NCBI GenBank assembly: GCA_015956445.1
Contig: WIUZ02000002.1
Location: forward strand, 3,348,001-3,412,000
From: Thelephora terrestris
Taxonomy: Eukaryota; Basidiomycota; Agaricomycetes; Thelephorales; Thelephoraceae
DNA length: 64,000 bases
Reading direction: 5' to 3'
Part shown: in pieces, positions 12,687 to 24,483 of the stretch
Layout of the letters: each line of letters starts with the position of its first letter
Position numbering within the stretch: position 1 is the first letter of the stretch
Notes under the pieces: model-generated
The model's database searches: none
What the model was told of the DNA's origin: nothing
Seen by the model: the letters and a program-made list of their open reading frames with translations, nothing else
Position numbers and translations under genes: made by a program

Positions 12687-14166
12687 ATGGACTCGCTCGA
12701 ACAGGACGCGTTGGAGGTGCTGAGTCTGGTTCGATCCTTGAAGAATTCGATCGCACCCATAAACCGGATTCCTCCAGAAGTTCTCTCCCTTGTCCCAGAC
12801 TACCGCAGTGGTAAACACATGGATCGAGACTTAATCGCATTAACCCACGTGTGTCGTTCCTGGCGGGAAACGTTCACCTCCCGTTCCTCGTTGTGGACCC
12901 GTCTGCCTCTCAAAGATACGGACAAGACCCGCGCCTACATTCAACGCTCAAAATGTTCTCCGTTGAAAATCTCCCTCCACGCTGACGACGGCCTCTATCG
13001 CGCTTTCAGAGATGCAATTCCACTGATAATCCCAAATATCCGGCGATTCCAAACCCTGTTCGTCAGGGGAGAGACCCCCCCGGACGCCCTTAAACATTTC
13101 TGCTGTCATACCCCTCTCCTTGAAGAATTGGACGTCTCCATTTCTGGCCCCGGAGATTTAGTCCTCGATAGTGCACTCTTTAACGGTGACCTGTCGTCCT
13201 TGCGCAAGTTAACCTTGGGTGGAGTCATTACACAATTTCCCTGGAAAAACATGGCAAGCCTCAGGGTCGTCAGCCTCAAAGGTTGTGTTGCGGGACATCC
13301 CATATCTCGACTCCGCCCCTCTCCTGCACACAATCCTGCTTGAAGACTCACTTCCCAAATCATCCGACGCTCCACCTGAGCGAACGGTACCCCTACCCCG
13401 CCTAAATGTTCTCTCTATTGACGCGGGTCCAGTACATTCCATCCTCTTGAATCATCTTCATGTTCCCGAAGTGGTTTCACTGGCTCAGGTGTTCGAGTAT
13501 GGCCAAGGAGTTCCCCCGATTCTGGACAACCTTCCCCGAACACCCGCTGATCTTGGGAATCTCGCTCATATCGCCACCGTCAATCTCTGTTTCGACTCGA
13601 CACAAAAATTCCTGCTAACCAGCGGGCCAAGTGGACGTTTTCGCGCGGTTGCCAACTTGGCAGGCCACAAGGCCATCCCCCCACATGACACAGACCCTCA
13701 ATTTCTACGGTACCTCAGCCCCGTCATTTCGACAGCCCGAGGACTAGCCGTCTCGGAGTACAGAAATTTCGACCCAGCGGGAGCCGAACAATGCCCAGCG
13801 GTTTTGCAGACCCTTTCCTCTGCGAAGGGCCTTCAGACCCTCGTCTTGGTCCAATGCAACACCCTACCCTTTATCTTCGCCCTGGACCCCACAACAGACT
13901 CGTCTGACCCTGTGGCTTGCCCTTGCCTGGGGGAACTTATCCTCTATATTGAGTCTTGGGGTCAGTTCCACGCCAAACGGGTTATCAGCATGGCAAAAAA
14001 TCGAGCCTCTAGAGGGGCGGGGCTCTCGTCGATCACGGTTTCCTGCCCGCAGCAATTAGTACCGGGGAAAGAGATGTTCAAACTCAGGAAGTACGTCGCG
14101 TGGGTGGAGTACAGGGTCGGTGATGGACTGCCTGCCTGGGATGACCCTCCTGGCGGGAGCAAGTAG
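12687..14166 (+). pseudogene. F-box / leucine-rich-repeat-like protein with an internal frameshift
   Basis: The N-terminus has the layout usual in mushroom F-box proteins: a coiled start (MDSLEQDALEVLSLVRSLK), then the F-box INRIPPEVLSLVPDY...DLIALTHVCRSWRE, then FTSRSSLWTRL. The next part contains LRR-like strands (LEELDVSISGPG, LSSLRKLTLGG). Near 13290 the frame is lost and the homologous text resumes in another frame as YLDSAPLLHTILLEDS, a typical family block. It then runs on to the stop at 14166. No GT...AG intron repairs the shift, and the residues that usually precede 'SAPLL' are missing, so a small deletion is the likely cause. F-box proteins recruit substrates to SCF ubiquitin ligases; this copy would make only the first 220 or so residues. 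Confidence 0.65.
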
Positions 14167-15071
14167 GTCGGAACAGAGTTTGTGTTTCACCCGGTCTATA
14201 AGTCCGGGGATTCCTTCCAATTACCTTTCTTTGGGGGGCCCACTTATCACCGCTATCGAGTCGCGAAACGAGAGACCAGGCAGCGGTCGGTTTGATCTGT
14301 AATTCGAGTTAAGATAACCCGAGTATATGTGGCAATGATAGTGACTGAAAAATATGCAGATCAGATCTGGTATGCGCTCGAGCACCCGACTGTGATATTT
14401 TCCAGCATCATCAGGTAGGAAGAATGGGCATGCTGGGTTCAGAACGGTCCATTTTGCTTGGGGGTCACTTTCATCAAGGCCTATCGTGCTTGACTCTGCT
14501 CTCGACTTCGCTCGCGTGACCAGGACCCTCGGATGTTCAACAATATTGAGATCCGTCACCAGTACAACGACTACCAGGAGGGTCGACTGTTGAATAGCGC
14601 AAGGGGCGGGATTTGCGGCGTTTACGTGCTGAAGATGGGCTTGATCTGTTTTGATCACCCTTCAGGATGTCGATGAATATGTTGCCTCCACCAGACTCGC
14701 GAGAACTCCCCGAGTTCGTCATATTGTCCTCGATGAATTAAGGTCGATCTGCGTTTGTGTATAATTACAAGTGAAGAAGGTAAGTCATTCTAGTGGGAGT
14801 GGTTTGAGTGCGAGAAATGGTTTGCCATGCCACGAGTTAGATGATTTGTACGTATGCGACCCGGTGTTAACGACTCAAACGAAATAAACCACATCCCTAG
14901 GGATGCTCGACGGCCAGAACCTTATGATAGCACGAGCGTGACAAATAACGTCAAAGCGACGGTAATAGCCGGAGAAACGGTCGTTGTTACGCCACCGTTG
15001 CCCTTGCCATTGGTTCCATTAACGCCATCGCTGCCGTTGCTACTCCCCTGCACGACATCGGGAACGACAAG
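14167..15071. other. Intergenic stretch
   Basis: No confident gene. A short plus-strand frame at about 14655-14760 (DVDEYVASTRLARTPRVRH) looks coding-like but has no visible continuation. Confidence 0.4.
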
Positions 15072-18000
15072 CTAGAAAGAATCCGGGATCAGAATAAGGT
15101 CATTTCCCAAACGCCCCAAACACGAGCACAGTAATAATAAAAAAACATCGAAAAGACGTACAACGGCGAAATGCCCGCCGGCGACGGTGCGGTCCACGAA
15201 CGTGGCCATCTTACCGTTCGCGCTGTTGTACCTGTCGGGAAACGGCCCGCTGTTTATCCCAGAGCTAACGTATTTCTTGACGAGGCCGATCATGGTGGTC
15301 CGAAGAGACGCGTCCGTCACGGTGGCTGCCGTCCAGAGTTGCCAATCTGCCCCACATAAACCAGTAAGCGAATCAAGACAATGAGGCCCTAGTTTGCGAA
15401 CGGAAACCGACCGGTTTTCGCATCGGAGGATCTGTCGTGGCGAATAGTCGTTAGGCTCCAGGAACGTCGCAGGAAATTCTAGGACAAATAATTTACCTGC
15501 TGTCCAACGGGATCCCGTACTGGCCGAGTTTGGTTGCATACCACTTCGTCTCTGGAATCGGGCGGTTTGGATCGAAGCGAAACCGTCTCCGTATAACAAA
15601 ACTCACGGGTCTCATACACGGATGATGGGAACATGTTGAAACCGAGTAGCCTATCCGCATACAAGTTGTACAGTAGGCCCCACCTGGTGGTTGCATTAGA
15701 ACAGTGGAACTCTGCGAATTTCCATAGTACCCACGATGGATCGTTCCTGTAGGAAAGGGTATAGTGCGACTTGTCTAACGAGAGAGCGACGTTCTGCCAT
15801 TGCGCCAGGAATGAGGTGGCAACGCTCTGCGGAAGGCACATCAACCGTATATTCGCGATAGAGGAAGACAAAGTGACGCACATCGTAATGTTGGCTCTTG
15901 TTGGTATCCCCAAGAATAAGGAAAATCTCAGACGCGGCCTTGAGCGCGACGATGGACTTTAAAGGGATAGGATCGAGATCTCAAACGAGGGTGTCCAATG
16001 GGTCGGACGCAAAACTCACCTTGACCGCGAGGTTCGTTTGATTTGGTAGCGCACCAGCGAAACTGTCAGATGAATCCTGGCTTGCCATGTACAAACCGTT
16101 TTGGGTGAGGTAAGTGCCAAATTGGTCGTATAAGGATTGCTGTCCGCGGCACATCGTATGAGCGCCGACTGGAGAGAAGGAAAGTGGCGGTCGTGCTTAC
16201 ATATTTTGTGATCAACGAGTTGTCTGACGTCTTCTGAGTGTAACTCAGGGCCATGATCAATTGGTCACCCGATGCTAGGGTACAAGTCGTGAGTCGCGAC
16301 GAGGACTCAACGGCAGAGACATGACGCAAACCTTCAACAGGGTATGTTACTGTAGGAGGTGGTTGAGTTGAGAATGGACAGCGAGTCGTGGATGAGCAAC
16401 AGGAAACTTACCACTTGATGGTCCCGTAATATTCGGATACGAGTCCCCTGTGTGGGTTATGAACATGGTGATGATACATGCCGAAATATGTGAGCCGACT
16501 CACCGATGTCATGGACGGCGTACCCATCCTGCACAGGGTTAGCGACCTGATATGCTAAGATGGGCTCCAAGAGGTATTTTCCGATGGCTGGATTGGTATA
16601 CAGGAGGGCCGGCCATGCGGAATAAATTATGTCAACTGCGCTTGCAAACTTTGGAAGCATCCATCAGTCATTTGAAAGAGGATAGAACAGTGGGTACACC
16701 GTACCCCGTCTATCGAAGAGTCAGCTTGCGATCAGAGGTTCTACCAAGACAAGCCACGAACCGTTTAAAAAAGCCATGATGTCGGTCTGGACGTAGGTAG
16801 TGCCATCCCACCCAGAGGTCAATTCGATGTTCCCAAACATCTGACGGACGGACAAAGCGAGAATGTTCGCATAGTCGTTGTCTTGCGATGTGATGGCCAT
16901 TGCATCTGAAGTCAGGTTACCGTCGAAATCTGTCGCGCGTGCCAAGGCATTTGTGTAATCGTTGAGGAACGCAGTGATCTACGGAGGGTCACATTCGCGC
17001 CAATCGCTTACAAAGGGCACACAGAACATACCATGTCAGAGATACTGTTGAAGCGAGTGAGATAGTAAGGACCGCGCAAGTTGTTGACGTTCGGGAGACC
17101 CCAGAGCTGAACGAGAGGGTCTCTGACATATCCAACGGCATAGACGATCGGGGGAGTCTTTGTAGTGAGAACGGTCCCAAGGTCATGAGCAAATGCGAGA
17201 GTCGGCCAATTGGTCTGGATCGCGCGGAATTGTGGATCCGCCGAGTTGTTGAGAGCGCCAGCCGCCTGAAATGCAGGCTTGACAACACCAGACGAGCCGA
17301 TTTGGTAAGTCAATCCGGTGACCTGGAACGTGTTGGCAAAGACCAGCAGAATTTTGTTCTAGGGGATTTACATACCTGCGGCGTGGAGTAGATGATGTTA
17401 CCATATCTCAGCCTGCCGTTTACTTCTCCGAATTGAGTCTGGTTCTGGAGCCAAAACTGATGGGTGACGACATCCCCCACCGTGGTATTCCATTGGACAA
17501 CCTGATCAGGTTGGGCAAGCCACTCCCCATCAATATCCGTGTAGAGCTGGACTTGGTGAGGATTTCCGTCGTTGGAGGCAACCTCGATGCCAAGGTATGA
17601 GAGAGGAATCGACTGGTTTACTAGATCTGTCGGCTGGGATTTCGTCAGGGCATGATCTGGGGCAGATTCAGGGCGCAAACCTCGATTGGGCTCAGAAAGG
17701 TGGCGGTCAAGTCTACGCTCCCGCAAGCCATAGTAATGATCGTTTTCGTCGAAGTGAACTTCAGATGATTCAGTTTAATCATTCCGAGTTCAGCAACGCC
17801 TGAGAGCCGGAGGTACACACAGTGAAGTCTTTTTGGACCGCCGGGGTGTAGTTTTGACGGTCTCCCAACCAATCGAACAATATACCATCTACTCTGAGAA
17901 AGCCCGTCCATGTAAGTTTCTAGCCACTCGTTAGTGTCCGGAGTCTGCTGAAGGAATTCAAGTCGATAACTCACCGAGCCATCACGGTAGGACTGCCATC

Positions 18001-18172
18001 CAGAGTTCAACGAGCCATTTGTCACTCCCTGATTCAGCCATGTTTGAAGGTAGGGACCCCTGACAGCGAGCGGCGCTGCAGGAGGAGTGAAAGGGTTGAC
18101 CGACCAGTTTTGTGCGAGGGCAAATGAAGCCGCAAGGAGGAGCTGAAGGAACGACAGCGGGTGAAGCGGCAT
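15072..18172 (-). CDS. Secreted GtaA-type glutaminase (DUF4964/DUF5127/DUF4965/DUF1793 architecture)
   Basis: The start at 18172 gives a clean signal peptide (MPLHPLSFLQLLLAASFALA), then the N-terminal block PPAAPLAVRGPYLQTWLNQG. Splicing recovers VDGILFDWLGDRQNYTP, SVDLTATFLSPIE, NQSIPLSYLGIEV, FDGNLTSDA, YANILALSVRQMFG, VDIIYSAWPALLYTNP, YAVHDIGDSYPNITG, ASGDQLIMALSYTQKT, DQFGTYLTQNGLYMASQD and ATSFLAQWQNVALS. The last part reads YNLYADRLLGFNMFP, WYATKLGQYGIPLDSR and WTAATVTDASLRTTM, ending in GGHFAVV. These are the landmarks, in order, of fungal extracellular glutaminase A, which releases ammonia from glutamine outside the cell. I count about 14 exons with mostly clean GT-AG sites. The junction near 15690-15740 (SYRNDPSW to GLLYNLYAD) is ambiguous, and the exact C-terminus is uncertain. 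The activity is inferred from family only. Confidence 0.75.
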
Positions 18173-18384
18173 ACGGACGGGAGGAAAGCAGTGGGCTGGG
18201 AGAATCTTCGGCGCTTTCCCCCCATCCACCAATAATATGAACAATTCAGCGCGTCTACGGAGTCAGCCCTGCACGGGGAACAGAAGGGATTCGTGAGACA
18301 AAGTCCGCAAAGGCGATCTTTGGGTAGGTGATTCACCAGATGGAAAAGACGCGAGGGGAACATCCTTGTAAGATTGCCATTGAT

Positions 18385-18680
18385 GAACGTCATCGACGAC
18401 ATTCAGTATTCACACCGTCCCGCGTTGTTGAATGGAGGCGCGGTTGTGTCATCAAAACATAGGGGGATCTCTAGGGTGAGTGATGGACATCAAGAGACCA
18501 TACGCGTCGTGCGGATAGACAGCCTCGGGCGACAAAAGACCCTTACGGTAGACAGCGCCAGTTGGGTTGAAGTGAAAGTCTATTTCGGGATTGAGTGGCT
18601 CAAGCGCTTAGGTCCAGGAACCGCGTGTCACTGTCACGATCCCGTTACCCTCACTTGGACTTTTTTGTTACTCTCCCTCA
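18385..18680. repeat. Diverged third copy of the tail of the kinase repeat unit
   Basis: The words CACACCGTCCCG, GTGAGTGATGGACATC, AGAGACCATACGCGTCGT, ACGGTAGACAGCG and CACGATCCC occur in the same order as in the tails of P1 (about 23590-23720) and P2 (about 50390-50600). It is clearly older than the P1-P2 duplication. It shows that the kinase-repeat array begins here, immediately upstream of the glutaminase gene's 5' end. Confidence 0.6.
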
Positions 18681-20478
18681 CTTTAAGTACGAGACGAAGC
18701 ACTGCGTGGTGGGCACTGCGCTACTGCATACGGTGAGCAAGACTCGGGTGAGGCTCAAGTGAGACCTCGCCATGACTGATGGATCACTACATTAACGACC
18801 GGCGTTAGGAAGAGTGATGGACGCGCATCGACCACGTCCCAACTCACCGAACATCAGCCTAAAACCTACAACAAGGGTCATCCCACGTTAATCATCTTCT
18901 GTTCCTCGCTTGCCCTCCATGTGGCTGGTCAATCGAACATATCTTCAACACCTCGATGTGCCGCATCTCATTGTGCCGAAGCCTACACGCAACTAGGACA
19001 TCAAGCACCTATCACTTTCGACAAGTCCCTCCAACTCGACGTACTAGCGCGTCGTATCCGGTGTCGTATGTATGGGCACCGCGTTAACAGCCTCGGCTAT
19101 TACTGACTCCTCCCTGATTCAGAACCAGACCTAGAACGATGAAACCACTAGGCTCTGCGGGAACATCATGGAGGATGCTCTCCGGATGGGGCGTTTAAGT
19201 AAAGGCCCCATCAAACTCTTTATGTACAGCGAATCAAAACCTCATTTCAGTCAATGGCCGCTGAGCGTTCACACGTCAAGCAGGGTGTTCAACCGTCGCG
19301 CCAGAAACGTATCCACAACTTACGAGTATACATCTCGTTGAATGATTCAACATCCGGGTTACTGGGGCGCGGTCCGTCCTCGCGGCAGATGCAACTCCTC
19401 GGACAAGAACGCCAGAAGGGTAGTCATGAATTCCAGCCACCGACTTGGGGCGGATGACTGCGACGTTCGCCCACTGCTGACCCCACGACCCAATTACTCA
19501 ACGAATCACCCATCTGGTAGGTCACTGCTGTAATCCCGCGATCACCTTGACCGGTCCCGCAAGAGGATGATCCAAGCCTCGTGCTGAGTTCGTAGTTTCC
19601 GTGCGCCTCCCCCTGCGCCACTTGTATATCTTTCGTTTGCGCCATTTGGGCGGCGGTGATGAACCGAGTCTTCTTGCAAACATTACCCCTATAGTGCAAT
19701 CTAATACGTCAGCCCACCGTATCAGTCAGCTGGCTTTTCAGAAGACGGATGTCCACTTTCCCAAGCGAGAACGCAATAAACGACTCCTTCGAGCCCAGCT
19801 TGCCCCCTTCCTTCCACGGCTTACGAGTCGAACTCAGTGTCACTCAGACCGCGAGCTGTTCGACGAAAAGGGTTGACCGATCGCTCATTCGTTGGAACGC
19901 CCCGGCGTTGTCGCTGACCTAACGTACTTCAGCACCGGTGATATGCGTCTTCAGTCAGTGGAGGAGCGTCGCTGGTGTGGCTGTATATGAGATCAAACCG
20001 TGACAAGCGCATCCGGTGAAAGCCCGCTTTTGTCATCCATGCATCCCATATGACCGCGACGGACAATACTCTTGTTGGCTGGATAAATCTGACCATTTTT
20101 TAGAACCCGTTATGCTTGGACGAGCCGCTCCCATTTTTGACCTTAATCGCCGATCTCAACGGAACTCGGCGGCCAGAAAGTGTATCTATACAGAAACCTT
20201 GGGCCTGTCGGGGTAATGAATGGGCTCGGTCTCACCCGCCATCCCTGTCGCAGACATAGCCTGGTCCCCCAGCCCATGTTTTCCGCCCCACTTGGGAACA
20301 AAGCTACTCCGTGGCTCTCGCAATTCGGTGTTCACAGGGACCATCGCCGTGGCGCCGGACCTCGATAAAAAAAGATGCTTGGGCCCTCGTTTGCACGACG
20401 GGTGTACGGTCACTGCGCCCTTGCCACGGCGCAGGTCCGACACTCGATTTTACACTTTGAAGCTGCGGTCCTGGACTC

Positions 20479-20486
20479 TATAAGTA
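20479..20486 (+). promoter_or_regulatory. TATA box of the P1 kinase gene
   Basis: TATAAGTA lies about 108 bp before the exon-1 ATG at 20587. The same element, TATAAATA, occurs at 48630-48637 in P2, 102 bp before its ATG, with conserved flanks (CTGCG.TCCTGGA.TCTATAA). Conservation in both copies supports a real core promoter. Confidence 0.6.
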
Positions 20487-20586
20487 CTGGGTCGAAGGGT
20501 AGAGTTTCCCTCACTTCCCAGTTCCCTTCTATCTTAACACCCCAAGCGGATCACCGTTCAGTTTAACGACAACAAAAATCTTCAGC

Positions 20587-22910
20587 ATGCCCCGACCCGA
20601 GCGAGTCAAGTCAATGCTATTGACTTGTGAAGAACATTCTTTTGCTGGGCAACAGCGGTTCTACGCCAGGGAGACTCGCCCCCAACAGTCCAACCGGTAA
20701 GGGGTCTCTCGGTGGATACGGCCGGGTGTGTGCGTTGTGGTTGGTAAGTTGTCCATCCCCATCCTCCCTTCGGTTGAGAGTAATACTCTAACGCATTCCC
20801 CCTCCCTCTATCTATTGCATCCGCATGAACAACAGTGGGCTCAAGGGTCTCATTCCAGAGCACCCTTCTAACCCGCAATCCTCCCCTCCCTCCCACCAAT
20901 CGCACCCTCATGGATAAGCAACAATTCGTGTTCTACCTCGATGGCAAGGCTGTGAAGAATCACATTCACAAGTTCGTAATCCACCGTCTCACCCACCCAA
21001 ATCATGTCCTCACCTTTATGCAACCCTCCCGGTGAACGTCTAACTCTGGCAGCCCATCAGGTGTGTGTGTAACTCTACTCCATTCCGGTCTTGTGCGAGT
21101 TTGTTGAATCGAAGAGCGAAACTGATCCGCGGGTTTCCATTCTTTATAGCCAATGCCACTTCAAGCACAACGAGGAATACATCAACCAACACGTCGGCTA
21201 CCTCAGCCAGTACGCCATCCACGTCGACCAGCACATCAACTCCGACGCGGCAACCGTCCACAACAGGGTTTAGACCAATACAACCCAAACCTGCCGAGCA
21301 GCCCAAGTACGTGCCGTTCTACGTTCTACTCCAAGAATCGCGACTCATGCGCGTAATTCTATCGCAGCCCGGCGGGAGATCCTCCAAAGTTTGTCCAGTA
21401 TGTGCCCACCACGACAACAGCGACGGGCACCCTACCCACCGACTCTCCGACCCTGACACAGGGACCGTCCACGTCGGGATTGGGACCAATCCAACCGAAC
21501 CCTGCCGAGCCAAGCCCCAAGTACGTGCTGTTCCTCGTTACACCCCAAGAATCGCAGCTGATGCGCATGATTCAATCACAGACCAGCGGGAGATCCCCCT
21601 AAGTTTATCCAGTGCGCGTCCCCTTGTTCCCTCACGGTATCTTGTTTCGACGTTTTCCTCCGACTCAAGAAGAAAGCCTGCGTGACAAGAAACCTGAAGA
21701 CTTTCGTTGTAACGCTGGTAAATGTTGTCTATGGACGTTCCGGGTTCGCTCTCATACCACTCCCATCACCGTTCTCCTCGCACTTGCATCTGTTCATCCT
21801 TGTTTTCGTTATTTGCCGTCACCTTTTCGTTCGTTTTCGCGCACCTTTGGACCCTCTTCATCACGGGCACATCGTTACCGCATCGCCACCCTCTAGTCTA
21901 GATTCACCCGTTTTCTCTCTTGCACCAGTCGTAAATCCGCCACGCATCGTCACGCGAACATTTCGTTCATTCTGTCCACGTTTGCATTGTGCAGTTACGC
22001 GGTATTTGTGGTCTGCACAATTCCCCCCCCCCCCCCCCCCCCCACAACGCTGCAGATGGAACTCTCCGACTTCTCACCTGTAGTTCCGGCGTGCCAGGGT
22101 GGCTTCGCCGACGTGTTCAAGTACAAGTACATAGACCAAAGTCTGTGACTCGCAGTCAAGGTATTGGTGTCCACTGGTGGTGTGCGAAAGAAGATTCATG
22201 TGAGTGACCTTCGAGATAATACTAACTCCATCCTACGCGTCAGTGCTGATTGTGGCTTATAGGAGTTTTACAAGGAGGCTCTTACGTGGCAGTTCCTCCG
22301 GCATCCGAATATATTGCCGCTGCGCGGAGTGTTGAAGGGCCAGCCTCATTTCGCAATGGTTTCTGAGTGGATGAAGAATGGGAACATTAGAGGCTTCGTG
22401 ATGCGCGCACGGAGGACGCGGATCGGTTTAAACTCGTACGTTTACCCGCACAGCTAGCCGTGCTCACATCTCAAATGACCCTTGTATCCATAGTTGACAG
22501 GCGTCGCTAGGGGTTTGATTTACATGCACGGTCGGGGCTTTATCCATGGTGACCTAAAGGGGGTACGTGTTCGAAAATCGGAATAGCGGCTCTCCCCCCG
22601 CTAACGATCCTCATCTGTCAGGTCAACATCCTAGTTGATAGCAAAGCCAATGCCTACATCGCCGATTTTGGTCTACCCTCCGACTCGACGACCGCGAGCT
22701 CATCCGGGCGGGAACCCAAAATTTTTGGCTTCGTGAACAGTCGTCGTGCAGAACCTTCAGATTGCGATGCCCTTCGGATGGTGATGTACGAGGTTCTGAG
22801 CGGGCTCGTACCGCTCTACCGTCAGCATGAGGACGATCATATTCGTGTAAAAATCTTACGTGGTGAACGCCCCAAGAGGCCACACCTCAACCTATCGTTA
22901 CTTTTTTGAT
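20587..22910 (+). pseudogene. Decayed protein kinase (TKL-like)
   Basis: Exon 1 (20587-20696, MPRPERVKSMLLTCEEHSF) ends at a GTAAGG donor and is conserved in P2. A later exon near 20910 gives MDKQQFVFYLDGKAVKN, followed by Thr/Ser-rich text. From 22056 a kinase domain is readable: a glycine-loop remnant GGFADVF, the VAVK-type strand LAVKVL, EFYKEALTWQFLRHPNIL, then FAMVSEWMKNGNI. Introns separate the catalytic loop IHGDLKGVNILV and DFGL. Position 1 of the kinase core carries an in-frame TGA just before LAVKVL (about 22144). The activation segment is shortened (no APE seen) and the protein stops soon after RPKRPHLN. The HGDLK variant of HRDLK is common in expanded Agaricomycete kinases. The copy is non-functional as read. 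Confidence 0.7.
22023..22043. repeat. Poly-C run of 21
   Basis: An uninterrupted run of 21 C lies just before the kinase-core exon of P1. Such tracts are unstable and prone to sequencing-length error. It precedes the start of the readable kinase frame, so it does not itself explain the in-frame stop. Confidence 0.9.
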
Positions 22911-23729
22911 CGCACGCTTTCACCCACCACTTCCCAACCCTTCCCTTCTCATGGAAACAATTCTATCGCATCGCCACCTGGTTTCGATTCTATTTAATGC
23001 TAGTGGTACTAGTTTGTGTTATAAAGCTTTGTCGTGGAACTCCCGACGACTTGCAACAAGATAACCTCTCGGCATCTAGAACCTGTGATGAGCCCACCCA
23101 ATCACACCTCGATTCCTGGGTGCATATTCAATGATGGCCGCGCCCAACGGTAATGCCTCTCCAGAACGCTCATATGTCTGTGAAGTGTCTAATTCCGTGT
23201 ATCTTCTATCCACGATTCAGGCCACTCGTGCCTGCGCCCGCCGCCGTAAGACTCGGGACTGTGATCATTCAAACGCGTGCAGCGAACGCAATCTCTCTCT
23301 GAGGTTCCAATTTCCCGCGAATTACCTCCCGGCTCATCATCACGGAAGCTGCAGGCCTTGGAAAACAATATCATCACCAGCGCTGGTGAGGGTCGTTGCA
23401 GGTAACGCCGATCGAGTGAGGATCAGCGCTCGGAGGCATACGGATTCGGCTCAGAGCCCAGGTGATTCGCATCGATGAGGTGCCCCCAATCCGAGGAGAG
23501 TCGCGACGGCGTCTGTATAGGGCTGTCGTCGATGACCGACGGAAGATGACATTGGCTGCCCACACCCTCCCGGACCGTTGGAAGAAGGCGGAAAGAAGGC
23601 GGGGTTGGGTTGACAAAAGATAGGGAGATCTGCGGGGTGAATGACGGACACATATGGGTTGTATAAACTGGCAGTTTCGAGAGGCCAAAGTCCCCTACGG
23701 TGGACAGCGGCAGTTGATGGAGATGGGGA

Positions 23730-24483
23730 CACCTCGTTCTCACACGATTGACGCCTCACTAGAGGGTGTAAAGAGACAGGTGTACACTGCCTAGAGAGGG
23801 GAAATTTTGAGCGCATCTTTCACTCCGAGTTGCCTCGCGAAAAAACCCTAATATGGCAACACTTTTTTTTGCTCTTTTGGTAAGGCCCTCACGTGGTCCC
23901 AAAAATCCCAGAGTCGAACCCCACGTGATTCGTTTGCTGGACTTTCCGTGGGAGCGAACTTCCGGGCCTTACCGGTGGTCTAGACTACTTGCTCGTCGGC
24001 CGAAACCTTGCTCGCCGGACCGATACAATCGGCCGATCACACTTGCACGTTAGTAAGCGGTATTGCGTGAAAACCTCAAACACCCCTATACGGTTTTGAT
24101 GGATAGTGTAATAGTGATGACAAGAGTACACAGGCTGCGACACACTGCAGTTCGAGTACACGAGTGTTGTAATTTTCGAATATTATATGTGTCTGAGCGT
24201 TCATTTAATCCTATCAATTAAATTCTACCTAATACCCCTCGCGGTGAGGGCGTGTAAAGGCGAGGTGGCACGGGCCTTCCTCTCCACGTGACAGGTCTAT
24301 TTGTTGGGCCTTGATATTTTCTCACGGGTGCCAGCTCACCTTATAGCCGTCTGTCAACCCCCCTCTCCTGTGTCCTCCGGTATTCGAACAGCAAGTGATC
24401 TCCCCCAACATCGCGCCTTGTGCATCGAACGGCTGCCATGCCCAAGGCAAACATTCGGAAGTCTCGGGGTGTCTCCCAATCGG
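23730..24483 (+). repeat. Left terminal inverted repeat of the KDZ element (754 bp)
   Basis: It matches the reverse complement of 37532-38285 with only a few substitutions. It contains a GGTAAGGCCC...GGGCCTTACC inverted pair (23879-23973). Near its inner end it holds the ATG (24438) of a plus-strand frame, MPKANIRKSRGVS. Similarity stops at GTCTCCCAATCGG. Confidence 0.9.

Larger units (their letters stand above)
19260..23721 (+). repeat. Kinase repeat unit P1 (direct copy of 47.13-50.56 kb)
   Basis: Shared landmarks in order with P2 are: CAACCGTCGCGCC near 19290; the 'GTGGCTCTCGCAATTCGGTG' block near 20312; a TATA box; an exon-1 ATG; the Thr/Ser-coding stretch near 21150; CAACCCTTCCCTTCTCATGG near 22936; and GCGGCAGTTGATGGAG just before the KDZ insertion. 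The unit is interrupted at 23722-23729 by the KDZ transposon, and its continuation resumes at 40707 (AGGTTCAGCCAAAG). P1 keeps a kinase domain; P2 does not. Confidence 0.8.

Noticed and set aside
20220-20483. Open frame conserved between P1 and P2 (also 48362-48634)
   Set aside because: The reading frame is not kept between copies and the block lies upstream of the TATA box, so it is better read as conserved promoter DNA of the kinase unit.
23853-24053. 66-codon open frame identical in both KDZ TIRs
   Set aside because: Identity is explained by TIR homogeneity. It overlaps the inverted structure and has no motif or splice partner.
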